A stretch of 64,000 nt of DNA from JALZMG01 sp963844175 (GCA_963844175.1 CAWJNE010000020.1:81834-145833), one strand, 5' to 3'. Shown: positions 45,201 to 52,665, numbered from the stretch's first letter. Program-made: numbers and translations. Notes: a model not told the origin generated them from the sequence alone.

Positions 45201-48200
45201 TCCGCCTGCAGCGTGCCGAGCCCGAGCGCCACCAGCGCGTCGATCAATCCGGCCATGGCTCCAGTGGTGGGTCGCGATCCGAGTGCCGCGGCCAGCTCCC
45301 CGAGGAGGACCCGGTCCTCTTGCGTCAGGTGGGCGGCCAGGCCGGACGCCGTGTCGTCGGACAGGTCGATGGTCCACCGGGTGCGAGCGAGCCCGAACAC
45401 AGCGGCGTCGTGGAGGACGATGCCGCAGCGCGCCGTGCCGTCGACGAGGTCGATCGACACGTCGACCTGGGCGGCGCGCAGGCGCGGGTCGCGTGCCGCG
45501 GCGACGACCCCGGTGGGACCGCCGGCCAGCCAACCGCCGGGGCGATCGAGGCACAGCCGGAGGGTCAGGCGCGGGTGGTTCCGAGCTGCCGATGGCTGCG
45601 GCTGGGCGTCGTCACCGAAGTCCAGGGGCAACGTGACCACGTCCGCCGCGGCCGCCAGCGAGATGCGGACGCCGTTGCTCGTCAACGGAGCCGGGTTGGC
45701 GCGCACGCCGATGCGCAGCTCGTCCGGCGCCGGTGGCGAGCCGAGCCGGGCCGTGAGCAGGGTGGCGAACAACCGGCCCAGCGCGAGGTCGAGCGTTGCC
45801 TCGTCCAGCGCGCCGGCGACCGTCGTCGCCACCACCCCGGCCGGCAACGGGGGCAGACCGGCAGGCGGCGCAACGTCGGCCGTCGGGTAGGGGGAGGTCG
45901 CAGCAAGGCTTGTCGCCGGGTCGGCCGGTGGGCCGTCGGTCACGCCGGCCAGCAGGTCGAGGAGCTCGTCGGCCTCGCCGAGATCTCCGGCGGCGGCGCC
46001 CGTCAGCTGGCGCATCGCCTGGAGCAGGCGCAGCCCGTCGCCGGCGGCCACTGCATCGACCCATGCCGTGGGCGCCGTGGCCACCGACGTGCCGAGCAGC
46101 GTGAGGTGGGTGACACCGGATCCTGGTTGGGCGGCGACTGCTCGAGCGACGTGTCCGGCCGGTCCCGTGGCGACAAGCGCGAGCGGGCTGTTCGCCGGCC
46201 GGGCGACGCGCAGCGCGTCCACCACTCGGCGCAGCCGGGCCGCCTGCTCGGTGTGCCCTGCAGCGGCGTCACCGGCGCCGGTGCCGAGGCGCGTGGGCAG
46301 CACCACGAACCACGGTCCCGTGGCCGGCAGCGGGCCCAGGTCGAACGACTCGGCGGGTCGGAGCGGAGCAGTGAGGTCGAGGATGCGCGACGCCGATTCG
46401 CCAGGCCATTCGCTGGTGCCGCCGATCGCCGTGCGCACGAAGATTCGCCCGGCCCCGTCCGGAGCGCCGCCCGGCAGATGGGCATCGTCGAACGCCGCCG
46501 GCAGCCCGAGGTTGCCGACGCCGGTCAGCACGGCCGCCACGCTCCCGACCCCGTGTTGGGCCGCCACCGGCACCAGGCCATCGGTGCCGGCCACGGCCGA
46601 CCGGAGCGCGGCGAGCGAGGTCGCGAGGTCGACCGGCCGGCTGATCGCTGCAGCGACCTGGGGGTCGATCAGCGCCAGCGCGGTGATGGCCTCGACGAGC
46701 ACCTCGACCGTGACCTCGGTCGCGTCGTCGATGTCGACGACCGCCTGCAGCTCGGGCGGCACGAGTCGGTTCGCCGCGCCGCCCAGCGCGCCTCCGTCCG
46801 CACCGACGGAGACGACCAGCTCGACCTGCCGGCCGGTACCGACCAGCGGGACCGCCCACGGATCCGTCGTCGACCCGATGCCGGTGACGGCGACCGAGTC
46901 CGACAGGCCCTGGGTGAAGGCCGTGACCCAGCCGAGCAGCGAGTTCGCCCACTCCCGTCCCTGCGCGCCCGTGAGCAGCGAGACGAGCATGCGGCCCACG
47001 GCGCGAGCGGGGTCGCGGACGAGGTCGCCGAGGCCGAGCATCGCCGCCGGCACGGCCGGTACGCCGAGCGGCGGCGGGATCGCCGGCACGCCGCCGGCGC
47101 CCGTGCTGCGCCAACCGAGCAGCGACGGGAGGAGTTGTGCTGCCTCGTTGGCCAGCGATTCGAGGAGCTGCGCCGCCAACCGTTCGAGCACGTCCCACGG
47201 GATGTCTCCGACGAACCGCAGCCGTCGTTCGTCGGCGTCCCACACCGGCATCGGCAACGGCGCAGTCGCCCCGTCGAGCACGAGCCGGCCGCCATCGACC
47301 GCGACATGCGGTTCCAGGCCGGTGATCGCGTCCCAGCGCACCCCGATGCGAGCCGACTCAGCGAGGATGCCGATCGGCCCGACGTCGACCACGAAATCAC
47401 CGCGGACGTCGATGGTCATCGCCGCTCCCGGGACGGGCCTGGGGTCAAGCGCAGCAGCCGCACCCGCCGGACCGGCGACGCAGACCGACACCAGCTCGAC
47501 GGCGAGAGCGACGGCCAGCTCGGCGCCGGTCGAGAGGGTGGTGCCGGGCAGCGTCAGCCGGGCTCCGAGGTGCAGACGAGTGCCGTCGGCACCGGTGGTC
47601 GACCAGGCCTGCAGCTCGGCACGACCGGTGGCCCCAACGGCGATGGCGACTGTCCAGGGCGCCAGATCGGTGCCGGTGCCAACCACGCCGGCACCACCGC
47701 CGACATCGCGCAGCAGCGCGCCGAGCTCGTCGACGAGGCGGTCCCAGCGCCCCGCCGCGAGCACCTCGCGGTGGAACCCGACGACGGCAGCCAGCGGGTC
47801 GGCGAAGAGCTCGTCGAGCGTGACGGCGTGCGGCCAGGTCGCCGCCGTGGTGCCCGGTGGCAGGCGCAGCCCGATCAGCACGAACAGGGTGCGGGCGGCG
47901 GGTGTGTCGCCGAGCGCCGTGAGCACGCCGTCGACGGCGCCGGTCAGCACGGCGCCGCCGGCGTCGAGGACCGCGTCGGTGTCGGTGAGGTCGAGGACGG
48001 GGAACGGCGTGACGTTGGGGAAGGCGACGCGGTGCGCCTCGAGCAGGAAGTGCGGACCGCTGGCGTCGACGGCCAGGCCGGTGCGAAGTGCGCCGACCGT
48101 CACATTGCCGCCGACGGCGGGGACGGCGGTCGACACGAGCGTCGACGTCCCGCCGATGGTCCCGATCGTGACCGTCGCCTGCAGGTCGGGGACGACCTCT

Positions 48201-49309
48201 GCACCGGGGTCGGCGGACAGGCGCAGACGCACCGCTCGAGCGACGAGCTCGGCCTGGGCCGGCACGCCGAGCGAGGCAGGAGCGGCGGCCGTGACGCGGA
48301 TCGCCGGGACCACGACCAGTGCGCCGGCGTCGAGGGTGGTGGCGATCTCGACGCAGGTGTGCACCGGGCCGGTGTCGAAGCAGAGGGTCCACGGGGCGGC
48401 CGAGGTCCCGTTGCCGCCGACGGTCACCCCCAGCAGGTCGGCCAAGCGATCGATCCAGGCCGCCGCCGCCGATGTCGACGTGAACAGGCCGCGCAGCCAC
48501 TGCCAGACCGCGGCCCGGCCGCTGGCGATGATTTCGTCCAGCGGGAGCGCTGGCACCCCGCTGCCCGGGTCGAGCCCGAGCAGCCCGAGCACGTCGCCGA
48601 GGGCGTCGCCCAGCCCGGCGCCGGCCTCGGCGGCTAGTGCGGTGACCAGCTCGGTGAGGACGCGCGCGGCTTGCGGACCGACGGGGTCACCGCTCGTGAC
48701 GACGATGTCGCCCTCGTCGCCCGCTGGTGGCCGGACGAGACGCACCACGACGGTCGGCTCCGCACCGTCCAGGGTCGGGATCGTCACCCCGGCCGTCACC
48801 TGTTCGACGGCCAGCGGTCCGTGGTCGCCGAGCAGCACCACGGCGTCGATCTGCAGCTCTCCGTCGGCCGTCCCGGGGGCGAACGCCGCTCCGCTCTCGC
48901 TGACCACGAACAGCGGAACACGCGCCGCCAGGCGCACGGTGACGTCATCGGTGCGCTCGACCTGGCCACCGAGCGACACGAGGAGGTCGTCGCCGACCCG
49001 GCGGGTGACGAGGAACAGCCCGCTCGTGACACCGGATCCTGTGGCGGCCGTCGATGCCAGCGCCACCCACTGCTCGTCGCCGACGGACGTGACAGGTGGA
49101 CCGTCGGGGTTGGCCAGGCCGCCGATGATGCGCAGGGCGGCATCGCGTTGGGCCGGCCGGGTGAGGAGCCCGGTGAGGTACTCGTCGGGGTGGGCGAAGA
49201 AGTCGTCGTTGGGGACGGCGTTGTCGGCCGTCGATCCGGGCGGCACGCGCAGCACGCCGACGGCGATGCCGACGTCGATCAGCTCGGGAGAGATCTCGAG
49301 CAGGCTCAC
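39233..49309 (-). CDS. Giant DUF6603-type protein
   Basis: 3358 residues from GTG at 49309 (GTGA overlap with the upstream gene). No signal peptide or transmembrane helix. The N-terminal roughly 900 residues contain at least three spaced modules marked by G-x-G-x4-PW (GNGTSAAPWTLCF near 300, GTGTDLAPWTVAI near 545, GIGSTTDPWAVPL near 815). Residues about 995-1110 resemble a degenerate alpha/beta-hydrolase. A long central region repeats amphipathic strands. Residues about 2080-2720 match the DUF6603 pattern from memory: SFFGFGAVTAPIGGPPAFFV, QLTENSWLINESCRLTGGFA, GGYHPDFQKP and SIKGGAYFALTATCVMAGG. The C-terminal 600 residues are beta-rich with two VGAPxxxAWLR motifs. Function unknown; it is clearly a real gene, being open for 10 kb and coupled to its neighbours. 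Confidence 0.9.
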   Translation of the reverse strand: MSLLEISPELIDVGIAVGVLRVPPGSTADNAVPNDDFFAHPDEYLTGLLTRPAQRDAALRIIGGLANPDGPPVTSVGDEQWVALASTAATGSGVTSGLFLVTRRVGDDLLVSLGGQVERTDDVTVRLAARVPLFVVSESGAAFAPGTADGELQIDAVVLLGDHGPLAVEQVTAGVTIPTLDGAEPTVVVRLVRPPAGDEGDIVVTSGDPVGPQAARVLTELVTALAAEAGAGLGDALGDVLGLLGLDPGSGVPALPLDEIIASGRAAVWQWLRGLFTSTSAAAAWIDRLADLLGVTVGGNGTSAAPWTLCFDTGPVHTCVEIATTLDAGALVVVPAIRVTAAAPASLGVPAQAELVARAVRLRLSADPGAEVVPDLQATVTIGTIGGTSTLVSTAVPAVGGNVTVGALRTGLAVDASGPHFLLEAHRVAFPNVTPFPVLDLTDTDAVLDAGGAVLTGAVDGVLTALGDTPAARTLFVLIGLRLPPGTTAATWPHAVTLDELFADPLAAVVGFHREVLAAGRWDRLVDELGALLRDVGGGAGVVGTGTDLAPWTVAIAVGATGRAELQAWSTTGADGTRLHLGARLTLPGTTLSTGAELAVALAVELVSVCVAGPAGAAAALDPRPVPGAAMTIDVRGDFVVDVGPIGILAESARIGVRWDAITGLEPHVAVDGGRLVLDGATAPLPMPVWDADERRLRFVGDIPWDVLERLAAQLLESLANEAAQLLPSLLGWRSTGAGGVPAIPPPLGVPAVPAAMLGLGDLVRDPARAVGRMLVSLLTGAQGREWANSLLGWVTAFTQGLSDSVAVTGIGSTTDPWAVPLVGTGRQVELVVSVGADGGALGGAANRLVPPELQAVVDIDDATEVTVEVLVEAITALALIDPQVAAAISRPVDLATSLAALRSAVAGTDGLVPVAAQHGVGSVAAVLTGVGNLGLPAAFDDAHLPGGAPDGAGRIFVRTAIGGTSEWPGESASRILDLTAPLRPAESFDLGPLPATGPWFVVLPTRLGTGAGDAAAGHTEQAARLRRVVDALRVARPANSPLALVATGPAGHVARAVAAQPGSGVTHLTLLGTSVATAPTAWVDAVAAGDGLRLLQAMRQLTGAAAGDLGEADELLDLLAGVTDGPPADPATSLAATSPYPTADVAPPAGLPPLPAGVVATTVAGALDEATLDLALGRLFATLLTARLGSPPAPDELRIGVRANPAPLTSNGVRISLAAAADVVTLPLDFGDDAQPQPSAARNHPRLTLRLCLDRPGGWLAGGPTGVVAAARDPRLRAAQVDVSIDLVDGTARCGIVLHDAAVFGLARTRWTIDLSDDTASGLAAHLTQEDRVLLGELAAALGSRPTTGAMAGLIDALVALGLGTLQADGRLAFEVDPVERLLLDARSVLPRLFADGRAALATAVAAATGGSSAAAVATLPLGTIASFALDLVGPLGVTVSVPGTTLAGGASLGGAATVTSTGRVAVSAAIGIGQGTGPNGRFGLAVTVDTAAAVPVAASLTRTGGADGLPRSVPLLPVPDVETLGRLGTAALPAEVARMALELAVRELPSLAPLCDAVGLRDAVAGRVRVPAGLMADPAGWLLSTATLGAAGGRPDPVRVAAVVGALRALVAGPHPADGLALPWGLVLRAADVSGTLRVTVGLPTPMQLGSLRVSGSAGVDLQPSGAVAPAFGVVLDLTDPAAPATVLGGIDLGLGATVSAGARVPIGATTLTIPVLPLSGGMAGVAGAARRALPIALDALTEVGTFGGLDVGAAIAALGDALDLRVAGQFDLVQLELLVTAGLSQRLLDPANRTDLAAALRLLLDPLVPGTVGGTGAVVELDLGAHLGIDVDLTASVPTICVEAAAVRPIDELAVSAELCLGAGGVRTLRVGVEVADPDLLRVGGVALLPGLTFTTGVDAPSPAGVIELALWTAATGAVNREAVVVRLDLATGVAIRWRTGGATPVDLDDAVAAAFGLARAYLVPLAAGLALGVDEVRDVLERDLLTTGRRVGQLLPHVLERTSSAGQVRYRLALFDAAPDGSFDLGQLLRRAGLAAAEAATAVLGAGGGALPLGDLPLSVRIASLTSGGDSRFGVALDIPVGKQFVLFDSSDVRLSLEVVDEWLGDPGIAPPTVGGRGLELYVLRIPAAGNPSLAPRVVVRGLGLRIDRPDGEKLLDLGVTLRSVGVHGYLDKDITTPDVRVGGHLELDQFGLPLGGAGGNPVAANFMAPTSDAGDAEQLAPAFSPSLAIVSKPNIADVDVIVRAGPGDGPWWLPIQRAFGPLYVEQVGLGIERTAGGDPETVSILVDGGASLAGLTVQVDDLEVIIPWATPTDLATWRLDLAGIGVGYEGGGITVAGGLRKLDRNGSADYLGMLRVTFVPYGLTAVGGYGVFPDGAGGEYVSFFGFGAVTAPIGGPPAFFVTGLGGGMGVNRRLIAPTIEEVHTFVLVQALDPFSSMAQNPMGALDQLGVTFPPERGAIWFAAGVSFTSFSLVYGTVVLTVEVHDGLEINLLGLARIALPNPIFPLAQVELALQARMSTQEGVFSVQAQLTENSWLINESCRLTGGFAFVMWFKGELAGQFVVSIGGYHPDFQKPAAFPVVPRVGFAWEPGSGVSIKGGAYFALTATCVMAGGSLEASYKSSIVWASLEVGVHILVSWDPFFYDFKAYARISAGIDIEVCFFVCGRVRMSFSFSAEVHITGPKLRGSVKLDLDLTSVTIKFGPSGSTNSANPLSFAAFRDKYLRSGDDGGHVLAAAITAGQVQATATTTGSGASGEQGTADDGTAGRPWKVAPEFAFIVQTRAATNAVTGVAVPANVTGRQLDLGPAHRTNVVSRLVVTVVGTGDVTAGFDRALVLGKVPEATWTKLPTKIEPGAAVVDSVVGLTLVARVDLAPGSITVEIERIEISKDIKPLPFGAEQRAAAPSRVLGSLRDLGGRVTKELSASTDVFATMGALTSGALGDARLAAATQRDDRAAPPRLVALTDGIAEPRRTATRTRPVRVRPTRPIVLDTTVGAPRLDAWLRAGVPGPVSTPGPVFSVAGSNVERMAAPTLAAVDATVGAPLGAWLRLGLQASPGRADATTVLPIGRVPSTSAAGLRRERIRTLRSDRAFGPAATKLDEQLRRNGAPVRAGDALVFTLPNSRQDRAGRRPGVTVAGLDARVVSLDRSGGVLADATIVAGGRAFVPEGADRVAVLAGATAPGRSVGWTADASLVQVDDGTYLGDGCVVLATSPPTERRHGHVSTAMVRGRQAVAQASSVTTELPARTRAVTVLLEGAAADLPHLTIGGAVAAGPPTVLQIGARTAMVVDVKPTGDAGVTVTVADQRSLAGVIGSAAPADEVVTQLGARGLTTFGPLSAVTAGGAGTIRWRDR

Positions 49310-50091
49310 CGCCGGGTCGGCTTTCCCAGGCGGTGGTCGGCGATGGTGTGCACGACGAGCAGGTCGGGCGTCGCGGTGAGGGCGAACGGCACGAGCGGAT
49401 CCCCGTCGGCGTCACGGCCGGCTGACGCAGCGACGGCAGCGACCACGAGGAGCAGGCCCCGCCACGCTGTGGCGATGACCGGCTCGGCGAAGGTCGCCGC
49501 CAGCGCGCCGTGGCCTCGGGGGCGCTCCTCGGCGACGGCGAGCAGTCCCGCCGGCCGATCCTTGGCACCTACGGCGAGCACCGTCGTGAGCTCCTGCGGA
49601 CCCGTCTGGGTGGTCTCCAACGTCAGGGCAACGAACACCAGCCCGTGGTCGAGGGCCAGCCGCATGGTGTCGAGGAGGACCAGCGCTTCGTTGCCGCGGG
49701 CGGTCCAGATGATCCGCCGCCGGTCGCCGGCGACCGCTCGACGCACGAGCGAGCCGAGCTCCTTGACGGGGAGGTGGCGGTCGGGACCGGGGGTGCCGGG
49801 CGTCAGCCGGTCGGGCGGCGGCAGCGGGTCGACGGGCGGACGGCCGGGACCGATGGGTGGGCGCCCCGGACCGACCGGCGGCCGTCCGGGACCGACCGGG
49901 GGCCGTCCGGGTCCGCCGGGGCCGACTGGGCCGACCGGCGTGATCGGCTCGACCGGCAGGCGAACGCCGTCGGCGATCGACCCGATGCGCCGAACCAGGT
50001 CGCGGTCGAGTTGCCGGTCGAGCAGTTGGCCGATCTCGATGATCCGGTCGCGGCCGTCATCGGCCACGGCGACCGCCCACGATCGGTCCAC
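49306..50091 (-). CDS. Gly-Pro-rich operon-leading protein of unknown function
   Basis: 261 residues from GTG at 50091 (MDRSWAVAVADDGRDRIIEI); a TTG at 50139 would add 16 residues and cannot be excluded. An N-terminal helix (RIIEIGQLLDRQLDRDLVRR) is followed by a collagen-like linker at about 50-90 built from a 7-residue GPGRPPV-type repeat. A C-terminal alpha/beta domain carries RIIWTARGNEALVLLDTMRL, VFVALTLETTQTGPQELTTV and LLVVHTIADHRLG. No known family. It overlaps the giant gene by GTGA and is the first gene of the operon. The repeat is encoded by 21-bp DNA units, so its length may vary between strains. Confidence 0.7.
   Translation of the reverse strand: MDRSWAVAVADDGRDRIIEIGQLLDRQLDRDLVRRIGSIADGVRLPVEPITPVGPVGPGGPGRPPVGPGRPPVGPGRPPIGPGRPPVDPLPPPDRLTPGTPGPDRHLPVKELGSLVRRAVAGDRRRIIWTARGNEALVLLDTMRLALDHGLVFVALTLETTQTGPQELTTVLAVGAKDRPAGLLAVAEERPRGHGALAATFAEPVIATAWRGLLLVVAAVAASAGRDADGDPLVPFALTATPDLLVVHTIADHRLGKPTRR
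49831..49940. repeat. In-frame 21-bp tandem repeats (Gly-Pro linker)
   Basis: About four to five imperfect 21-bp units of CCGGGACCGACCGG type, encoding the GPGRPPV/GPGRPPI linker of the operon-leading protein. Units differ by a few substitutions only. Direct observation. Confidence 0.8.
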
Positions 50092-50184
50092 GAGACGACG
50101 CCCCGCCCATGGCGGCGTCCTCCACGTGCGCCTGCACAACTCCCTCCAGTGCTCGCGACACGGAAGGTTCGCGATGGCTCCGAC

Positions 50185-50213
50185 ACTTTGCTCCGGAGCG
50201 CGGAACGTGTCAA
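50185..50213 (-). promoter_or_regulatory. Candidate promoter of the giant-protein operon
   Basis: On the minus strand, TTGACA (50213-50208), a 17-bp spacer, then CAAAGT (50190-50185). The -35 is a perfect consensus and the -10 is weak. It lies 4 bp after the stop of the DHA2 exporter gene and about 95 bp before the chosen GTG. GACAC and GTGTC arms flank the region, a possible operator. Confidence 0.35.
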
Positions 50214-50216
50214 CCG

Positions 50217-51731
50217 TTAACGGCGGCCGCTGAGCGACGTCGGCCGGGCCGGCGGACCAGCCACTCCGCACGAGACGTGGTGCTGGACCTCCTGCCGTGC
50301 GGCGGCGCCGTCGGGGACCTCCTCCAACACGTCGTTGCTGATCGCCGTCCAGGCGATCACTGCGCCGATGACCGTCATCCCGGCGGCCAGGACCATGGCG
50401 AGGTGGAAGGCATCGGTGAACGTCGGCGGGTCGGCCAGCTTGTCGTCCGAGAGACCGATCGCCAGCGGGAGCACCGCGACCGCGACCAGCTGGGCGGTGC
50501 GGGCGACGGCGTTGTTGACACCGGACGCCAGCCCGGCGTGCTCATCGTCAACGGCGGCCAGCACGGTGGCGGTGACCGGTGCCACCGTCGAGGCGAGGCC
50601 GAGCCCGAAGACGATCACCGCCGGCAGGATGCTGCCGACGTAGGAGCTCGACTCGTCGATGCGCAGCATCAGCAGCATCCCGGTGGCGATGAGCAACGGC
50701 CCGACCGTCAGGGGCAAGCGGGGGCCGATGCGCTGGGCCAGCGCTCCGGCCCGAGCCGACAGCGCCAGCATGATCACCGTGATCGGCAGGGACGCCGCCC
50801 CGGCGGCGAGCGGCGAGTAGCCGAGGACCACCTGCAGGAACACGACGAGCAGGAAGAAGACGCCGCCCAACGCGGCGTACACCACGAACGTCAGGAGGTT
50901 GGCCGCGGTGAACTGGCGGGACGCGAAGATCGACGGGGGAAGCATGGCGTTCGGCTTCCGGTGTTCAACCACCACGAAGGCGGCCCCGGCCAGCACGCCG
51001 CAGGCGGCGGCGACGACCACGACGCCCGGTGGCCCGGACTCTGCTTGCACCAGAGCCAAGGTCATGCCAGCCAGGGCCAGCGTGGCCAACACGGCACCGG
51101 CGACGTCGATCGGGCCCTCGACGGTGCGGTCTCGCGACTCGGGCAGGTGACGCAGGCTGATCACCACGACGACGATGCCGAGCGGCACCGGCAGCACGAA
51201 CACCCAGCGCCACGAGATGTCGACGAGCCAGCCGCCGAGCAGCGGGCCGAGCGCTGCGGCCACGCTACCGAGCGCCGACCAGGCGCCGATCGCCCGCGCC
51301 CGGTCCTCCCTGCGCAGCAGGGCCTCGAGCATCGCCAGGCTCCCCGGCGTGAGCAGCGCCCCACCGATCCCTTGGACCACCCGAGCGATCACGAGCACGG
51401 TGATGCCGGGCGCCACGGCACACACCGCCGAGGAGACGGTGAACACGATCGTGCCGATGACGAACATCCGCCGGCGGCCGACGCGGTCGCCGAGCGAGCC
51501 CCCGAGGAGGATCAACGCGGCGAGCGTCAGGAGGTAGCCGTTGAGCACCCACTGCAGGCCGGCCACCCCGGCCCCGAGGTCGGCGCCGATCGCCGGCAGC
51601 GCCACGTTGACGACGGTCGCCTCGAGCATCGTGACGGCGGACCCCAGCACGGCAGTGACCAGCAACCACCGCCCCGCCGGACTGTCCAGCACCAGAGTCC
51701 CCGACGCCTCCCCAGCCGGCGCGCCGATCAC
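50217..51731 (-). CDS. DHA2 family MFS drug exporter (EmrB/QacA-like)
   Basis: 504 residues with about 14 hydrophobic helices, a proton-coupled efflux pump of the inner membrane. Family features: TMLEATVVNVALPAIGADLG in helix 1, LQWVLNGYLLTLAALILLGG, GDRVGRRRMFVIG (motif A), ARVVQGIGGALLTPGSLAML (motif B/C region) and GPLLGGWLVDISWRWVFVLP. The substrate is unknown; such pumps typically export cationic or lipophilic drugs. The start is GTG at 51731. It reads toward the giant-protein operon on the same strand, with 126 bp to that operon's first chosen start. Confidence 0.92.
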   Translation of the reverse strand: MIGAPAGEASGTLVLDSPAGRWLLVTAVLGSAVTMLEATVVNVALPAIGADLGAGVAGLQWVLNGYLLTLAALILLGGSLGDRVGRRRMFVIGTIVFTVSSAVCAVAPGITVLVIARVVQGIGGALLTPGSLAMLEALLRREDRARAIGAWSALGSVAAALGPLLGGWLVDISWRWVFVLPVPLGIVVVVISLRHLPESRDRTVEGPIDVAGAVLATLALAGMTLALVQAESGPPGVVVVAAACGVLAGAAFVVVEHRKPNAMLPPSIFASRQFTAANLLTFVVYAALGGVFFLLVVFLQVVLGYSPLAAGAASLPITVIMLALSARAGALAQRIGPRLPLTVGPLLIATGMLLMLRIDESSSYVGSILPAVIVFGLGLASTVAPVTATVLAAVDDEHAGLASGVNNAVARTAQLVAVAVLPLAIGLSDDKLADPPTFTDAFHLAMVLAAGMTVIGAVIAWTAISNDVLEEVPDGAAARQEVQHHVSCGVAGPPARPTSLSGRR

Positions 51732-51776
51732 GGTTGCTGAGTCAACATCGCCATCGTTTCCGATGCGAAATCGCCC

Positions 51777-52589
51777 TCAGACCCTGATCGAGGCGGCGGC
51801 GACGTTCTCCTCGAGGTGGGTGATCGAGCTGGTGCCGGGGATCGGCAGCATGACGGGTGAGCGGGCGAGCAGCCAGGCGAGGGCCGCTTGCGAGGGCGTG
51901 GCGCCCTTGGGGCCTCGGGGCCGGCGGAACCGACGGGTGCGGGTCAGCCGACCGGTCGCCAGCGGGTACCAGGGGATGAAGCCGATGCCGGCCGCGGCGC
52001 AGGCGTCGAGGACGTCCTCGGCCGACCGGTCCTCGAGGTTGTAGAGGTTCTGCACCGTGGCGATCGGCACGATGGCGCGGGCCTGTTCGAGCTCGCTGAC
52101 GGACACGTTCGACAGACCGACGTGGCGCACCTTGCCCTCGGCGCGCAGCGCCGACATGGCACCGACGGACTCGGCGAACGGCACCTTCGGGTCGGGCCGG
52201 TGCAGCTGGTACAGGTCGATGCGCTCCACCTTCAGCCGGCGCAGGCTGCCCTCGCACGCCGCCCGCAGGTGCTCGGGCCGACCGTCAGGTTCCCACCGCC
52301 CCGGTCCAGGTCGGACGAACCCAGCCTTGGTGGCGACGACCAGCCCGGGCGGGTACGGCGCCAGCGCTTCGCCGATCAGCCGCTCGGACACGTCCGGCCC
52401 GTACGAGTCGGCGGTGTCGATGAGGTTGACGCCGAGCTCGACGGCACGGCGCAGCACGGCGCGGGCCGCCTCCTCGTCGGCCGGCGGACCCCACACGCCG
52501 GGGCCGGTCAGCTGCATCGCCCCGAAGCCGAGCCGGCGGACCTCGAGGTCGCCGCCGATGGTGAACGTCGCTGGAGTCGTGCCGGTCAT
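51777..52589 (-). CDS. Aldo/keto reductase
   Basis: 270 residues from ATG at 52589 (MTGTTPATFTIGGDLEVRRL). TIM-barrel NAD(P)H-dependent oxidoreductase. LGFGAMQLTGPGVWGPPADE is followed by NLIDTADSYGPDVSE, whose Asp and Tyr are catalytic; Lys is in VVATKAGFVRPG and His in YQLHRPDPKVP. C-terminal LPIPGTSSITHLEENVAA binds the cofactor phosphate. It resembles the YdhF/Tas-like general reductases; the substrate is unknown. It is upstream of the exporter on the same strand, and divergent from the sulfur-uptake operon across 57 bp. Confidence 0.92.
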   Translation of the reverse strand: MTGTTPATFTIGGDLEVRRLGFGAMQLTGPGVWGPPADEEAARAVLRRAVELGVNLIDTADSYGPDVSERLIGEALAPYPPGLVVATKAGFVRPGPGRWEPDGRPEHLRAACEGSLRRLKVERIDLYQLHRPDPKVPFAESVGAMSALRAEGKVRHVGLSNVSVSELEQARAIVPIATVQNLYNLEDRSAEDVLDACAAAGIGFIPWYPLATGRLTRTRRFRRPRGPKGATPSQAALAWLLARSPVMLPIPGTSSITHLEENVAAASIRV

Positions 52590-52641
52590 CCAGCCACGAT
52601 GCCACCGGGTTGCGAGTCGGCGGGCGGGCACGCTAGAAACT

Positions 52642-52665
52642 CGACAATGTCGATAAGACTTGTCG
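52642..52665. promoter_or_regulatory. Inverted repeat over the start of the sulfur-uptake operon
   Basis: Arms CGACAA (52642-52647) and TTGTCG (52660-52665) with a 12-bp spacer containing the ATG at 52647. A short perfect dyad at the first codon of the operon is a plausible operator for a sulfur-responsive regulator, but no regulator is encoded nearby and the arms are short. Confidence 0.3.

Noticed and set aside
39128..48637. A 9.5-kb open frame on the plus strand (3169 codons)
   Set aside because: It is exactly antisense to the DUF6603-type giant gene; composition is Arg/Gly/Asp/His-biased as in antisense frames of 70% GC DNA, with no domain-like pattern.
28984..50091. Extracellular contractile injection system or phage tail cluster
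   Set aside because: No sheath, tube, baseplate (gp25, gpJ), spike/VgrG or AAA+ ATPase gene is present; the proteins do not resemble tail components beyond being large and beta-rich.
28984..50091. Antiphage defence island
   Set aside because: No nuclease, helicase, reverse transcriptase, TIR or methyltransferase motif was seen in the six proteins; only the nearby caspase-like protease is shared with some defence systems.
51888..52646. Long N-terminal extension of the sulfonate-binding protein
   Set aside because: The extension is antisense to the aldo/keto reductase, while the ATG at 52647 begins a proper lipoprotein signal peptide.
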